64,000 nucleotides of DNA from Halobacteriovorax sp. DA5 (GTDB lineage Bacteria > Bdellovibrionota > Bacteriovoracia > Bacteriovoracales > Bacteriovoracaceae). The first letter of the stretch is position 1; every line of letters starts with the position of its first letter. Location of the stretch: positions 434,001 to 498,000 of the forward strand of contig NZ_PPDJ01000002.1 in the NCBI RefSeq assembly GCF_002903145.1, in the 5' to 3' direction. The position numbers were made by a program, and so were the translations under genes. Positions 1 through 8,818 of this stretch are shown here, piece after piece. The notes below the pieces were generated by a model. That model saw only the letters and a program-made list of their open reading frames with translations, was not told the origin of the DNA and ran no database searches.

Positions 1-680
1 AACTCGAACTCTCCAGCAAAGCCCAGTGTACTTAACTCAGCATCAGAGCTAACTCCAACGTTATCATAAGTACCACTTAGCATATTAAAGCCGGCCGATA
101 CATTTAGGGCCATATTTTTATCTAGAATCTTACTTGGTGTCGGCTTTGACATCGTTTGATTACTAGAAAAAGAAGTTGTTTTAATTGCATCAAGCTCACT
201 TTCTTCATCAAAGCTTTCTGACATTGATTTAGAAGGTTGTGAATAGGCACTTCTTTGCTCAGGAGCTTGACGATTAATATCAACAGGCTCGCCCATTTGT
301 CTTCCTGCAGGAAAAGTTGCTTGTAGAGATTTAGAGCGATCACTTGTCAATTTAACAGGTGATGAAATTTTTAAATTTGCAACCTTATCTCTTTGAATTT
401 CACTAGGCTTAACAATGCGGTAAATACTCCAAACAGAGCGAGATGGTGTTGCTTTAATACAGACGGCCCTTGCAAATACACCAGTTGTGATAAAGAACTT
501 AGCGTGATCTCCAATGACTAATCCATCTTCTAATCCTCGATTCATTAGAATCGTCTTCTTTGAAGATGATGTTTGAAGAATTCTGAAAGTTAACTTCTCA
601 TCAATATCGAGAGCAAGAACACTCGAACTCAACAGAGTAATGAGTGAAATAGAGAGAATTTTTAATAAACGTCCTGTCAT
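1..680 (-). CDS. Secreted protein, N-terminal part (3' end outside window)
   Basis: An open frame of 226 codons runs from the ATG at 678-680 to the window edge without a stop. It begins with a Sec signal peptide (MTGRLLKILSISLITLLSSS, cleavage likely after VLA). About 60 residues follow with a motif like NRGLEDGLVIGDHAKFF, resembling the small beta domain at the start of the upstream gene's product, then a Ser/Gln-rich linker, then alternating hydrophobic strands (NMALNVSAGFNMLSG) that suggest the start of an outer-membrane barrel. An AAGGAAATGAT ribosome site precedes the ATG, only 9 bases after the stop of the upstream gene, so the two form an operon. No function is recognised. Confidence 0.75.
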   Translation of the reverse strand, partial: MTGRLLKILSISLITLLSSSVLALDIDEKLTFRILQTSSSKKTILMNRGLEDGLVIGDHAKFFITTGVFARAVCIKATPSRSVWSIYRIVKPSEIQRDKVANLKISSPVKLTSDRSKSLQATFPAGRQMGEPVDINRQAPEQRSAYSQPSKSMSESFDEESELDAIKTTSFSSNQTMSKPTPSKILDKNMALNVSAGFNMLSGTYDNVGVSSDAELSTLGFAGEFE

Positions 681-689
681 ATCATTTCC

Positions 690-2252
690 TTAAAAAAATA
701 TACTTAAACTAGCTATAAATTTTAAATTATTAATTGTTTGATTAAGTTCAAAGTTAGAAGCATCTGTCGCATTAACCTCACTAATCGGGCTTAAACTAAG
801 AAGCTCATAATTTAATTTGGCACCTATTCCATAGCCAAACATATTACCCTTTTCATAATCTCTAAAAGTTGAAATACGAGTTTTAATACCTAGTGAAATT
901 GAAGGTAAGGCCACTAATTCATAGTCATAGCTATAATTAGTGAGTCTTGGCGAAGTTGTCTCACCTGTACCACGCTTTATCCCTAGGCCAACATAAGCAA
1001 GCAGTTTATTTCGAACATAAGGTGCGTTGTAAAAATAGTAATTCACGTGGGCGCCAAAATTCATATAAGTCATGCGGCCATTGATCCCACCTAAATCAAC
1101 ATTTAGATTCGAAAGATCAAGCCCAAAGTCAACGCTCCATTTTTTTAATGAATCATGTGCTCTAATAAGATGAAACTCATATGAAGCAGCAAGGCCATAT
1201 CCAAGATTCTGATGATTGCTATCAGAGTCTGTATAATTTGGCATAAGGTTAGAGATAAAACTTAATTGCACTTCATTACCACTTTCAATTGAAAGTACAT
1301 TTTCACGCCTAAATTTTTCGCGAGCAATTCCAGAAGATTTTAAGTAGCGACTAAGTTGTTCACTATCCATATCGGCAGACCACAGAGGGCCTTCTTTATC
1401 TAAGACGGCCTTAGCTGACTTCGTTACTCGATTCTTTGCTCTTTCTCGTGCAAGACTTTCTTCCATAGCATTTGGAATTGATAAATTTGAATTTGCACCG
1501 GTTAGATCTGGCTTTCCACTATAAAGCATTTCCTTATAACCATCTTGTGCAGCAGAAATTTTAATTAATTGATCTTTATTTTGTGCTCCCATTTGAGCAT
1601 CAAATTCTTGTGCAGATAATTTTGAAGTATCAACAGGCTCTAGCTGGGAGTCCACATACTTATAGCGAAGTCTGCCATCCCTTACGATAATTTCATCACC
1701 GTTTCTTAGTTGCGTCTCTTTTGTCACTTTGTAGATCGTCGAGTCAGCAATATCCTGAGCATAATTCTTATCACTTGGCGTTTCTTTATCTTGAATTAAG
1801 TCCGTAGGAACCTGCCCATCAATTGCATGCTGATTATTAAATTCAGTTTTTTTCGACTCATATGCCTTAATTTCATAAACAGGCTTTTTCTTATAGCGGC
1901 CACTTGCAGTTTGAGAGCGAATTTGTAGAGCAAGTGTCGCATCAGGCGCGAAGTTTGCACGATTTATCTTATCTCCAGAAATATCCTTGAAGTACCAGTA
2001 AGATTCGCGATCAGACACTTTTAAGAGTTCAATGCTACCTAGATAAAGATACTTAGGCTTTTGGTAGTCACCAATGCGCATTGACACATCGGCCACTTCA
2101 CCAGTTTTAAGTCCGGTAAGCTTACCGACAGAAAGCTTTAAGGTGCGTCCAGATTGAGAAAGGGCCACAACTTTTGCCTGCATCATGGCATAAGTATTTG
2201 CCATCAATAAATTTAGCAAAAGTATCATTACGAATTGTTTATATTTATCCAT
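690..2252 (-). CDS. Secreted protein with C-terminal outer-membrane barrel-like domain
   Basis: The frame could begin at a TTG at 2288, but the ATG at 2250-2252 gives a proper signal peptide (MDKYKQFVMILLLNLLMANTYA), so I chose it. Mature residues 1-75 form a beta domain (AKVVALSQSGRTLKLSVGKL, LKTGEV) reminiscent of FlgT-type C-terminal domains. A polar linker of about 200 residues follows, then roughly 190 residues of alternating strands ending in LKFIASLSIFF, the terminal-Phe signature of outer-membrane barrels. It is co-transcribed with the gene downstream, which starts in the same way. Function is unknown; a structural envelope role is an inference. Confidence 0.72.
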   Translation of the reverse strand: MDKYKQFVMILLLNLLMANTYAMMQAKVVALSQSGRTLKLSVGKLTGLKTGEVADVSMRIGDYQKPKYLYLGSIELLKVSDRESYWYFKDISGDKINRANFAPDATLALQIRSQTASGRYKKKPVYEIKAYESKKTEFNNQHAIDGQVPTDLIQDKETPSDKNYAQDIADSTIYKVTKETQLRNGDEIIVRDGRLRYKYVDSQLEPVDTSKLSAQEFDAQMGAQNKDQLIKISAAQDGYKEMLYSGKPDLTGANSNLSIPNAMEESLARERAKNRVTKSAKAVLDKEGPLWSADMDSEQLSRYLKSSGIAREKFRRENVLSIESGNEVQLSFISNLMPNYTDSDSNHQNLGYGLAASYEFHLIRAHDSLKKWSVDFGLDLSNLNVDLGGINGRMTYMNFGAHVNYYFYNAPYVRNKLLAYVGLGIKRGTGETTSPRLTNYSYDYELVALPSISLGIKTRISTFRDYEKGNMFGYGIGAKLNYELLSLSPISEVNATDASNFELNQTINNLKFIASLSIFF

Positions 2253-2279
2253 ATATTTAATTATAACGAATGGAAGTAT

Positions 2280-2308
2280 TTGAAACAATATGGTAAGGTA
2301 TGTATATT
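2280..2308 (+). promoter_or_regulatory. Sigma-70-type promoter for the small protein-trxB operon
   Basis: TTGAAA (2280-2285), a 17-base spacer and TATATT (2303-2308) lie about 45 bases before the ATG at 2355. Spacing is ideal and the hexamers match the consensus at 5 and 5 of 6 positions. Confidence 0.5.
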
Positions 2309-2354
2309 TTTACAAAATTATGCCACGGTGCACCATGAGTGAACGGAGGAAGAT

Positions 2355-2540
2355 ATGGCCAAAAGAAAGAAGAATATTCAAATTTTTCGATACGAATGCC
2401 AAATGACTGGCGAAGTTTACAAAACAACAAAGAAAGCAGCTAATCCAGATGACCTAGTTAGCGTAAATGCATACTACGATATGCATCCAGAAGAAGATGA
2501 TCGCCCTGAGGAAATTAAGAAAGAATTAGGAATTGAGTAA
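2355..2540 (+). CDS. Small charged protein, unknown
   Basis: A 61-residue protein with a basic N-terminus (MAKRKKN) and an acidic C-terminus (PEEDDRPEEIKKELG). A strong GGAGGA ribosome site lies 6 bases before the ATG. It has no signal peptide or membrane segment. It lies 24 bases before trxB on the same strand behind a plausible sigma-70 promoter, so it is probably the first gene of that operon. I recognise no family; the size and opposing charged ends fit a small nucleic-acid- or protein-binding factor, but that is a guess. Confidence 0.75.
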   Translation: MAKRKKNIQIFRYECQMTGEVYKTTKKAANPDDLVSVNAYYDMHPEEDDRPEEIKKELGIE

Positions 2541-2564
2541 AATTTAATAAAACGGAGTTTTTAA

Positions 2565-3494
2565 ATGGCACACCACAAAGTCATTATTATCGGATCAGGT
2601 CCTGCTGGTTACACAGCGGCCCTATATGCATCTCGTGCAAACCTTGGACCTCTAGTTATTGAAGGACATGAGCCAGGGGGACAATTAACGACAACAACTG
2701 ACGTTGATAACTTTCCAGGATTCCCAGAGGGAATTATGGGGCCAGAGCTTATGGCCAATATGAAGAAACAAACTCAGAGATTTGGTACTGAATACCTGAG
2801 TGGTTTCGTCACTGATATTGATACAACAAAGAGACCATTTACTTTAACAGTTGATGGTGACAAAACTTATACTGCTGATGCAGTAATCCTAGCAACAGGT
2901 GCCTCAGCGAAATACCTAGGCCTTCCAAATGAGAAAGAACTTATTGGTAAAGGCGTAAGTGCTTGTGCAACTTGTGACGGATTCTTCTACCGCGACCGTG
3001 TCGTTCACGTTGTTGGTGGTGGAGATACTGCAATGGAAGAAGCAACTTTCCTTACAAAGTTTGCTTCGAAAGTTTATGTTGTTCACAGAAGAGATGAGTT
3101 ACGTGCATCTAAGCCAATGCAAGAGCGCGCTTTCAATAACGAAAAGATTGAATTCGTATGGGATAGTGCTGTAACAGAAATCATTGCCGATGCAACTGGT
3201 GTTACTTCAATCAAAGTTGAAAACTTAAAAACTGGTGAAGTATCTGAAAGAAAAACTGATGGCCTATTTATGGGTATCGGACATAAGCCAAATACTGATT
3301 TCCTAAAAGGAAAAATTGAACTTGATGATCATGGGTTTATCGTGACTCAAGGAAAGCACCCTGATACAAGCGTTCCAGGTGTTTTTGCTTGTGGTGACGT
3401 TCAGGACTCTTACTATCGTCAAGCAATCTCTGCTGCGGGTTCTGGTTGTCAGGCGGCGATCAGAGCAGAAAGATTCATCGAAGAAAACGAATAA
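2565..3494 (+). CDS. trxB: Thioredoxin reductase (NADPH)
   Basis: This flavoenzyme passes electrons from NADPH through FAD and a redox disulfide to thioredoxin in the cytoplasm. All expected motifs are visible: an N-terminal FAD-binding GSGPAGYTAALYASRA, the redox pair C134-A-T-C137 followed by DGFF, the NADPH-binding GGGDTAMEEA, HRRDELRAS, and the C-terminal GVFACGDV FAD motif. The 309-residue length is normal for the low-molecular-weight bacterial form. The ATG follows CGGAG at a good distance. Codon use is biased towards frequent codons, which suggests strong expression. A hairpin terminator directly follows. Confidence 0.96.
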   Translation: MAHHKVIIIGSGPAGYTAALYASRANLGPLVIEGHEPGGQLTTTTDVDNFPGFPEGIMGPELMANMKKQTQRFGTEYLSGFVTDIDTTKRPFTLTVDGDKTYTADAVILATGASAKYLGLPNEKELIGKGVSACATCDGFFYRDRVVHVVGGGDTAMEEATFLTKFASKVYVVHRRDELRASKPMQERAFNNEKIEFVWDSAVTEIIADATGVTSIKVENLKTGEVSERKTDGLFMGIGHKPNTDFLKGKIELDDHGFIVTQGKHPDTSVPGVFACGDVQDSYYRQAISAAGSGCQAAIRAERFIEENE

Positions 3495-3508
3495 TCTTAA
3501 AAATAAAT

Positions 3509-3536
3509 TGTGGCCTAGTCTATTAACTAGGCCACA
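3509..3536. terminator. Shared hairpin terminator between trxB and the convergent gene
   Basis: A perfect 11-bp stem (3509-3519 with 3526-3536) has a 6-base loop. On the minus strand it is followed by an A/T stretch rich in T (ATTTATTTTT), so it is strongest for the minus gene. The stop codon of that gene (3527-3529) lies inside the right arm. Confidence 0.75.
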
Positions 3537-5437
3537 TTATCTGAAATATACAACTCTACCCTTTCAACTGTTTCATTAAAAAGTCGCTTTACAACCTTAC
3601 TACCATTTTTAAGTCGCTCAACCATATCTTCATATTCAATTAGCGATCCCTTCGCAACAGACTTTAGGCCAACAGCGCCTTCTTTTAATTGTTTTGCCAC
3701 GAAAAAATATAGATAAAGATCAGCACACTCTTTTTCGTTTAAATCATGCTCATCAAAAGCATTAATTTTTAAGTCATTGGCCTCAATTGAGATTTGAGGT
3801 TGAAAATCTTTTTCAAATAATGGAGTGATCTCACTCGTACGAATAGTAAGATTTCCGCTACCTTTATTAAAGATCATAAGTCGTGCAATACAGGCCTTAA
3901 GCTCTGAAATATTTCCTGGCCAATCATAATCAAGCAGCATTTTTTGAACACGATGAGAAAGTCGCTTCTTTGCAGTATGATTCTTTAAACTATATTGCGA
4001 TATGAAGTAATTTGCGAAGAAGAGAATATCTTCCTTTCTTTCAACTAATGAAATTGTTTTAAAACTTGGTATGGCCAACTCTGGAATATAGTCAGTACCT
4101 GTAAACATAGTTCGATAAGACTCTCTCTTATCAACTGTATTAATAATATAATTGGCAACACTAGTTGATAGCTTATCAAGGCCCTTAAATATAACGTGGC
4201 CATTAATAACGCGATCCCTGATCTTGTCCACGATATCATCAATATCTTTTTTGGTCATTTTGGCATAGCAATTAACAATTTCAATATGCGTGTTAGCGGT
4301 ACTTGATTGCCTTGCAATTCTTTCACAGAGAAAATACTTTCCACTTCCTTCACCACCATAAATATAGACAGGGCCTCTCTCATTTGGAGCACTATATTGC
4401 TCAAGAAAAGATTGGGCACCCTTTGCAAAAACACTAATCCCCATAGATGTGTTGAAGGCAACATCCGCCTCATAGTCATCGCTGTGATATTCTTCATATT
4501 CCTCAATTTCATCACTCTTATAAAAGTAAAGAAGTCCAATTACTCGGGCCAAAAACATAGCCTGCTTAAGGTCATTATCCGTAAATAGCTCATTCTTTTC
4601 TTTATTCGAGAAATTTAAAATACCAAAGATATTTTCATTGTGATCAAAGATCGGACACATCATATATGTTGAAATAGTCGTATTATTAACGACTTCATAC
4701 ATATTAAAAAATTCATCACTAGAAAGAGATTGAGAAAATTTTGATTTGATTCCACGAGGATGATTATAAAGCTCTTCTAGAATACCAACGATTGGATATT
4801 CAATTTCTTTCAATTGATTTGTCTGAAAATCAAATTCACTGAATGTATGCTCATCGTGTCCCACAATAAATGCTCGTGCATCGCGGGCCTTTACTATTCT
4901 TTGAACTTCTATGATAAATAATTTTATTAATTCGACTTTGTTACGATAATTTTTAAAAATATGAAACAAATCAAGGATCATAGAAACAGAAACATTATCA
5001 TCAATATCCTTATCAAAGTTATTATCAGAATCATAATTTCCAGCAACAGCTTCATTTAAGACCATGTCATACATGAGATTTCTTAAGCGTCTTTTACCCA
5101 TTGATGAAACGAGCTCAGTCATAAGATTCATAATATTTTCGACTTCATAATCAATAAACTCAAGGCCAAGGTAGTTATCGCCAATATTGTTAAAATTTGG
5201 CCTATAACGTCTAAGCTTTACTGTTTGAAAAAGACGAATTTTTTTGAAACGAATTTCGATTTTGAAAATTTGACTATCAACATACTCTCCTATGAGCACA
5301 CCAATACCAGTTGTTGAAATATTATCGACAATGACATTAAAAGAATTTGAAGTAGAGTCTCCAATCATTTCATAGAGAATACACTCAATATTATCTGACT
5401 CTTTTAGTTTGATACGATAGTTTCTTAGCTTCTTCAT
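3527..5437 (-). CDS. PilZ-GAF-AAA protein, AAA part degenerate
   Basis: The 636-residue cytoplasmic protein has three parts. Residues 1-100 resemble PilZ (c-di-GMP binding) with NISTTG matching the [D/N]xSxxG motif. About residues 165-305 form a GAF domain. About 335-560 resemble the AAA+ domain of sigma-54 activators. The P-loop reads GGEGSGKYF with Tyr in place of Ser/Thr, the Walker B acidic pair is absent (HVIFKGLDKL), the GAFTGA loop is missing, and I see no Fis-type DNA-binding helix at the end. It is therefore unlikely to activate sigma-54 polymerase and may be a signal-binding scaffold. The divergent neighbour at 5551 has the same architecture. A sigma-28-like promoter sits so close that the mRNA may be leaderless. 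Confidence 0.8.
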   Translation of the reverse strand: MKKLRNYRIKLKESDNIECILYEMIGDSTSNSFNVIVDNISTTGIGVLIGEYVDSQIFKIEIRFKKIRLFQTVKLRRYRPNFNNIGDNYLGLEFIDYEVENIMNLMTELVSSMGKRRLRNLMYDMVLNEAVAGNYDSDNNFDKDIDDNVSVSMILDLFHIFKNYRNKVELIKLFIIEVQRIVKARDARAFIVGHDEHTFSEFDFQTNQLKEIEYPIVGILEELYNHPRGIKSKFSQSLSSDEFFNMYEVVNNTTISTYMMCPIFDHNENIFGILNFSNKEKNELFTDNDLKQAMFLARVIGLLYFYKSDEIEEYEEYHSDDYEADVAFNTSMGISVFAKGAQSFLEQYSAPNERGPVYIYGGEGSGKYFLCERIARQSSTANTHIEIVNCYAKMTKKDIDDIVDKIRDRVINGHVIFKGLDKLSTSVANYIINTVDKRESYRTMFTGTDYIPELAIPSFKTISLVERKEDILFFANYFISQYSLKNHTAKKRLSHRVQKMLLDYDWPGNISELKACIARLMIFNKGSGNLTIRTSEITPLFEKDFQPQISIEANDLKINAFDEHDLNEKECADLYLYFFVAKQLKEGAVGLKSVAKGSLIEYEDMVERLKNGSKVVKRLFNETVERVELYISDNVA

Positions 5438-5445
5438 ATGAATAG

Positions 5446-5473
5446 TTATCGACTAGTAAAATTACTAACTTTA
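5446..5473 (-). promoter_or_regulatory. Sigma-28 (FliA)-like promoter, minus strand
   Basis: Read on the minus strand, TAAAGTTA (TAAA at 5473-5470) and GTCGATAA (5453-5446) are separated by 16 bases after TAAA. The enteric FliA consensus is TAAAGTTT-N11-GCCGATAA, that is 15 bases after TAAA. The predicted start lies 1-3 bases before the ATG at 5437. Confidence 0.45.
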
Positions 5474-5486
5474 ACTACAAGACATA

Positions 5487-5513
5487 TAAAAATTCTAAAG
5501 AAATCGTCGATAA
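5487..5513 (+). promoter_or_regulatory. Sigma-28 (FliA)-like promoter, plus strand
   Basis: TAAA (5487-5490), exactly 15 bases, then GTCGATAA (5506-5513) matches the FliA consensus with one mismatch in the -10 box. The predicted start near 5520 gives a 30-base leader carrying a TGAGGA ribosome site before the TTG at 5551. Confidence 0.58.
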
Positions 5514-5550
5514 GGGAGTATCTCCAATCGAGCTAAAAATTGAGGAATAA

Positions 5551-7275
5551 TTGAAGTTTAATATTCAAAATTACAAATTTTTCAAATCATATCGTTTTCC
5601 AATACATGAAGACGACAAAGTTAGTGCAGAAGTTAGCACAATTGAGCGTGAAAACATAAAGCATAACAGTGTTAGAATCGACTCAATCAACTTATCTGGA
5701 TTAAATTTCATCTGCTCTCAAAAATACACATTGGGAGAGAAAGTAAAAATCAAAATTCAAACGAAAAGACTATTTAATAACTGGGACTTCGAGCTAACAG
5801 GTATAATTATTCGATCTTTCATTTACTGTGAGGATGTAACAAAGACAATCTATGGTATCTCTATTGAACCAAATTCTCAGACAACAGTATTAAAGTACTT
5901 CTTAAAAGACTTTTTATCACATTACAGAACCGCAAAACTCAAAGATAAGCTCTTTCAAATCTGCCAAAACAAAATTAAGATCAATCGAGATGACGGTGTT
6001 GAACTATTTTCACTTTTTCAAAGTTTGATTCAAAAGACTTATAGTGGAAAGATCATTGATATTTTAAATGAACTTCCTAGCATCTTTCGTTGTGAGAATT
6101 ATCACATCTTTCTTTTTGATGCCAAAACTGGTGAATTTGAAATAGAGCGAACAAATAGTGACGTGACTCCAAGGGATCACAGCTTTAATAGTATTTTAAA
6201 AGAAGCCTATTTCAACAAAGTCATTATCAACAAGAGCTTTCATGAAAAGAAGGCAACGGGTGTTGACCTTGAAATAAAAAACATTCTTATGTCTCCTATC
6301 GTGAATCATAATGGAGAAAGCATTGGTATCATTTGCATGTCAAATAGTGTCTCTGGCGGAAAGTTTAATTTCACTATGATTGAGAATATAAAGATCATCG
6401 CAAGTCTTATCTCTTATTTCTATGAAGGTAAGAAGCATACAATAAGTAGTGAAAAAGTAGAAAATAAACTTCCTGATCACTTCATATTCAGCGATAAATC
6501 ACAAACTGGACAGTCGATTATCAACACATTAAACACCATAAAAAACACAAGAGAGAATCTCTATATTCACGGTGAAGTTGGACTGGGAAAAAGCGCCTAT
6601 GCTCGATATATTTGCGGAGACAATAAAGAAAATATTATCGATTTTAATGATGAAGAAGTGGCCAACCATAAGAAGTTAGAGCAAATAAGTGATCTTACAA
6701 ACAAGGGAATCAAAGACCTCATTGTTAAAAATATTGAGATGCTAGGCTATGAGGATCAAGCGACTTTCTATAATATTATTAGATCCCTAAAGATTAGAAT
6801 TGTTACCATTGCCACTAATGATCTTAAGGCGCTTGAAAAGAATGATATTATCCTTACTGATCTTTATAATCTAATAACAACAGTTAAACTCAATGTACCG
6901 CCGCTACGTCTTCGTCGAGCTGAAATTGTTGAAATAGCCAAGCACTATATCAAATACGAATGTAGCAAAAGAGCAATACCGATAAAAAAACTATCTCAAG
7001 AATCGATAAATGAATTAGAGGCCGCAAACTGGGACTTTAACAACAGTACACTTCATTCTTTAATTGTAAAGGCCATCCTAAAAACCGAGTCAAACGAGCA
7101 AGTAATTCATCTTATGCTTAAAACAAGGGATTCCAAAAGAATCGTCAATAGCGACAAAAACACTCAACTACAAGAGTACATCCTTAACACCTTAAATTCA
7201 TGTGATAAGTCCATCTCTTATAAGAATACTGAAAGTATTTTTGTAGAAAATTTAATGAGAAAAAAAGCTTCTTAG
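5551..7275 (+). CDS. PilZ-like-GAF-AAA protein, paralogue of the divergent neighbour
   Basis: The 574-residue protein shares its domain order with the product of 3527-5437. It has an N-terminal PilZ-like beta domain whose motif is altered (NLSGLN lacks the final Gly), a GAF domain at about residues 165-295, and an AAA-like domain from about 320. The P-loop GEVGLGKS (about 341-348) is intact, but the Walker B position reads LIVKNIEML without the acidic pair and no GAFTGA loop is present. The final 60 residues do not look like a Fis-type helix-turn-helix. The start is TTG: an in-frame TAA directly precedes it and TGAGGA is well placed. A role in c-di-GMP-linked signalling is inferred from the family only. 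Confidence 0.8.
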   Translation: MKFNIQNYKFFKSYRFPIHEDDKVSAEVSTIERENIKHNSVRIDSINLSGLNFICSQKYTLGEKVKIKIQTKRLFNNWDFELTGIIIRSFIYCEDVTKTIYGISIEPNSQTTVLKYFLKDFLSHYRTAKLKDKLFQICQNKIKINRDDGVELFSLFQSLIQKTYSGKIIDILNELPSIFRCENYHIFLFDAKTGEFEIERTNSDVTPRDHSFNSILKEAYFNKVIINKSFHEKKATGVDLEIKNILMSPIVNHNGESIGIICMSNSVSGGKFNFTMIENIKIIASLISYFYEGKKHTISSEKVENKLPDHFIFSDKSQTGQSIINTLNTIKNTRENLYIHGEVGLGKSAYARYICGDNKENIIDFNDEEVANHKKLEQISDLTNKGIKDLIVKNIEMLGYEDQATFYNIIRSLKIRIVTIATNDLKALEKNDIILTDLYNLITTVKLNVPPLRLRRAEIVEIAKHYIKYECSKRAIPIKKLSQESINELEAANWDFNNSTLHSLIVKAILKTESNEQVIHLMLKTRDSKRIVNSDKNTQLQEYILNTLNSCDKSISYKNTESIFVENLMRKKAS

Positions 7276-7401
7276 ATTTGACAGACCCAGGCCAAAATTG
7301 AAATAATTTTATTAACAGATCACGGATCGATCTGAGAGTTTACATTTAGTAACTAAAAATTGCATCGGATAGCAATTTTAAAAAGACCAGGGAAGGTATC
7401 A

Positions 7402-8217
7402 ATGAGTAATTTCTTTAAGTACAATACACTCAATATTTCACTATCTAGACAAACTCGCACTTGTAACGTTGTTGTTGCTAACAATGAGCAGTTTTTCAAT
7501 ACTTCAACGTACTTAAATGAACTCGAACACTTCTTTGATTGGTTAACTAATAAAATTGAAATTCATTCGGTAGTTTTTAAATTTGCTAGTGATGATATTG
7601 AATTATTCAAGAAAGAAGAATTAAGATTCTTCGATGAAGTAAACCTTGGTAATACCCTACAGCAACTCGCAAGGTTAAGTTGGGGACAACTATTATTACC
7701 ACAGACGATCCTTTGGTCATTTCAAAAATCAGCTTGCCCATTTAGTCTTGAATTAGCTATGGGTGGTGATATTCGCTACTGTGCTCCTTCTTTTAGTGTG
7801 ACATTTAACCAACTTGATAAGGGAATCACACCAATGGCCGGTATGAATACCCTTACTAATGAAAAAGCAAATAGTGCAAAGCTTATGCAATACCTACTAT
7901 CTTCTCAAAGCGTAGGTGCCGATGCTCTTATAAGCGCAGGCCTCATCGGTAAAATCCTTTACAGCGAAAATGAACTTGAAGATATTGTAACTCGTATTTC
8001 TAAACAGTCTCCTACTGCAAGAATTCAAACAAAGAGATCATTTAACAACGCTCTTATTAAAGCAATGGAAGATGACCTTTTAGAGGAAATTACTTTTGCT
8101 AACTCAACGTTGGCCACAGGTGACTTTAAAAACTACGCAAATGGGAAGGACTTCATTAATCCACGCGACTTTGCCCGTGTTTTAAAGCAAACTCCTACTG
8201 TTGCAGAGGCCATCTAG
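7402..8217 (+). CDS. Enoyl-CoA hydratase/isomerase (crotonase) family protein, divergent
   Basis: I chose the ATG at 7402 because GGAAGG lies at the right distance; a TTG at 7360 would add 14 residues without a ribosome site. The 271-residue product has the crotonase signature region CPFSLELAMGGDIRYCAP, followed by FSVTFNQLDKGITPMAG, the equivalent of the oxyanion-hole and hexamer-contact segments. The first oxyanion-hole Gly region (usually a GG pair) is replaced, and catalytic Glu residues cannot be assigned by eye, so the substrate is unknown. It stands alone between a PilZ-type gene and secreted proteins and is followed by a hairpin. Confidence 0.72.
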   Translation: MSNFFKYNTLNISLSRQTRTCNVVVANNEQFFNTSTYLNELEHFFDWLTNKIEIHSVVFKFASDDIELFKKEELRFFDEVNLGNTLQQLARLSWGQLLLPQTILWSFQKSACPFSLELAMGGDIRYCAPSFSVTFNQLDKGITPMAGMNTLTNEKANSAKLMQYLLSSQSVGADALISAGLIGKILYSENELEDIVTRISKQSPTARIQTKRSFNNALIKAMEDDLLEEITFANSTLATGDFKNYANGKDFINPRDFARVLKQTPTVAEAI

Positions 8218-8226
8218 CCTAAGAAC

Positions 8227-8255
8227 GGCCCACCTCCTCTTCAAATAGGTGGGCC
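8227..8255 (+). terminator. Hairpin after the crotonase-family gene
   Basis: A perfect 9-bp GC-rich stem (8227-8235 with 8247-8255) has an 11-base loop and begins 9 bases after the stop codon. No T-run follows, so termination would be imperfect. Confidence 0.5.
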
Positions 8256-8391
8256 AAATAGCTGATTTCACGTAAATTTCTCTCAAAAATATAGCTCACC
8301 ATAAAATATTTACACAAAACCACGTAATACACTTTTTTTGTGTTATAACTTCCTCGAACAAGAAAACAAAAATATTGAATGAGGAGAGAAT

Positions 8392-8778
8392 ATGAAAAAG
8401 TTAATGATTGCACTTTCACTACTTACAGCAGCGAGCTCTTTTGCAAACTGTAAGCAGATTTCGAAACACGTTAAAATTTATGAATGTAGAGATGTAATTG
8501 CCAAGCACGTACTTAAAAAAGGTAAATGTTGGTACAACGATAATATGTATATCGAATCATATAATGCCTTTGCAGGTGTAGCTTTTGTGGAGGAAGTATA
8601 TTTAAAAGATGAGAATCATAATCTGCTTACTGAAAGAAGAACTGTTCTTAGCACAACAAGTGGAACAAGTGCCGGAGTGCAGGCCATGGACTCATACTGG
8701 GATTGTCGTAAGGCCATGAATAATCTTGAAACTTACACTCTAGTAGAAGTTAAAGATCTTTATGGAATTGAACAGTAA
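8392..8778 (+). CDS. Small secreted Cys-containing protein (tandem copy 1)
   Basis: The 128-residue product has a clear signal peptide (MKKLMIALSLLTAASSFA) and a mature part of about 110 residues. Four Cys residues occur at spacings shared with the next gene: near the N-terminus, in YECRDV, in GKCWY, and in a WDCRKA segment. A GAGGAGAGAAT ribosome site precedes the ATG. The next gene, 40 bases downstream, encodes a paralogue ending in the same way (VKDLYGIEQ against IRKMYGLK). The likely location is the periplasm or outside the cell, with two disulfides. No known family is recognised. Confidence 0.85.
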   Translation: MKKLMIALSLLTAASSFANCKQISKHVKIYECRDVIAKHVLKKGKCWYNDNMYIESYNAFAGVAFVEEVYLKDENHNLLTERRTVLSTTSGTSAGVQAMDSYWDCRKAMNNLETYTLVEVKDLYGIEQ

Positions 8779-8818
8779 CAAATCAAATTAAAAAATAAAA
8801 AAGTAAACGGAGAAAATT

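Noticed and set aside
4307..4588. 93-residue plus-strand open frame within the PilZ-GAF-AAA gene
   Set aside because: It is antisense to conserved domain sequence and has no ribosome site.
8219..8419. 66-residue minus-strand frame before the tandem secreted genes
   Set aside because: It covers the intergenic promoter region and overlaps the hairpin after the crotonase gene; it has no ribosome site or sensible protein sequence.
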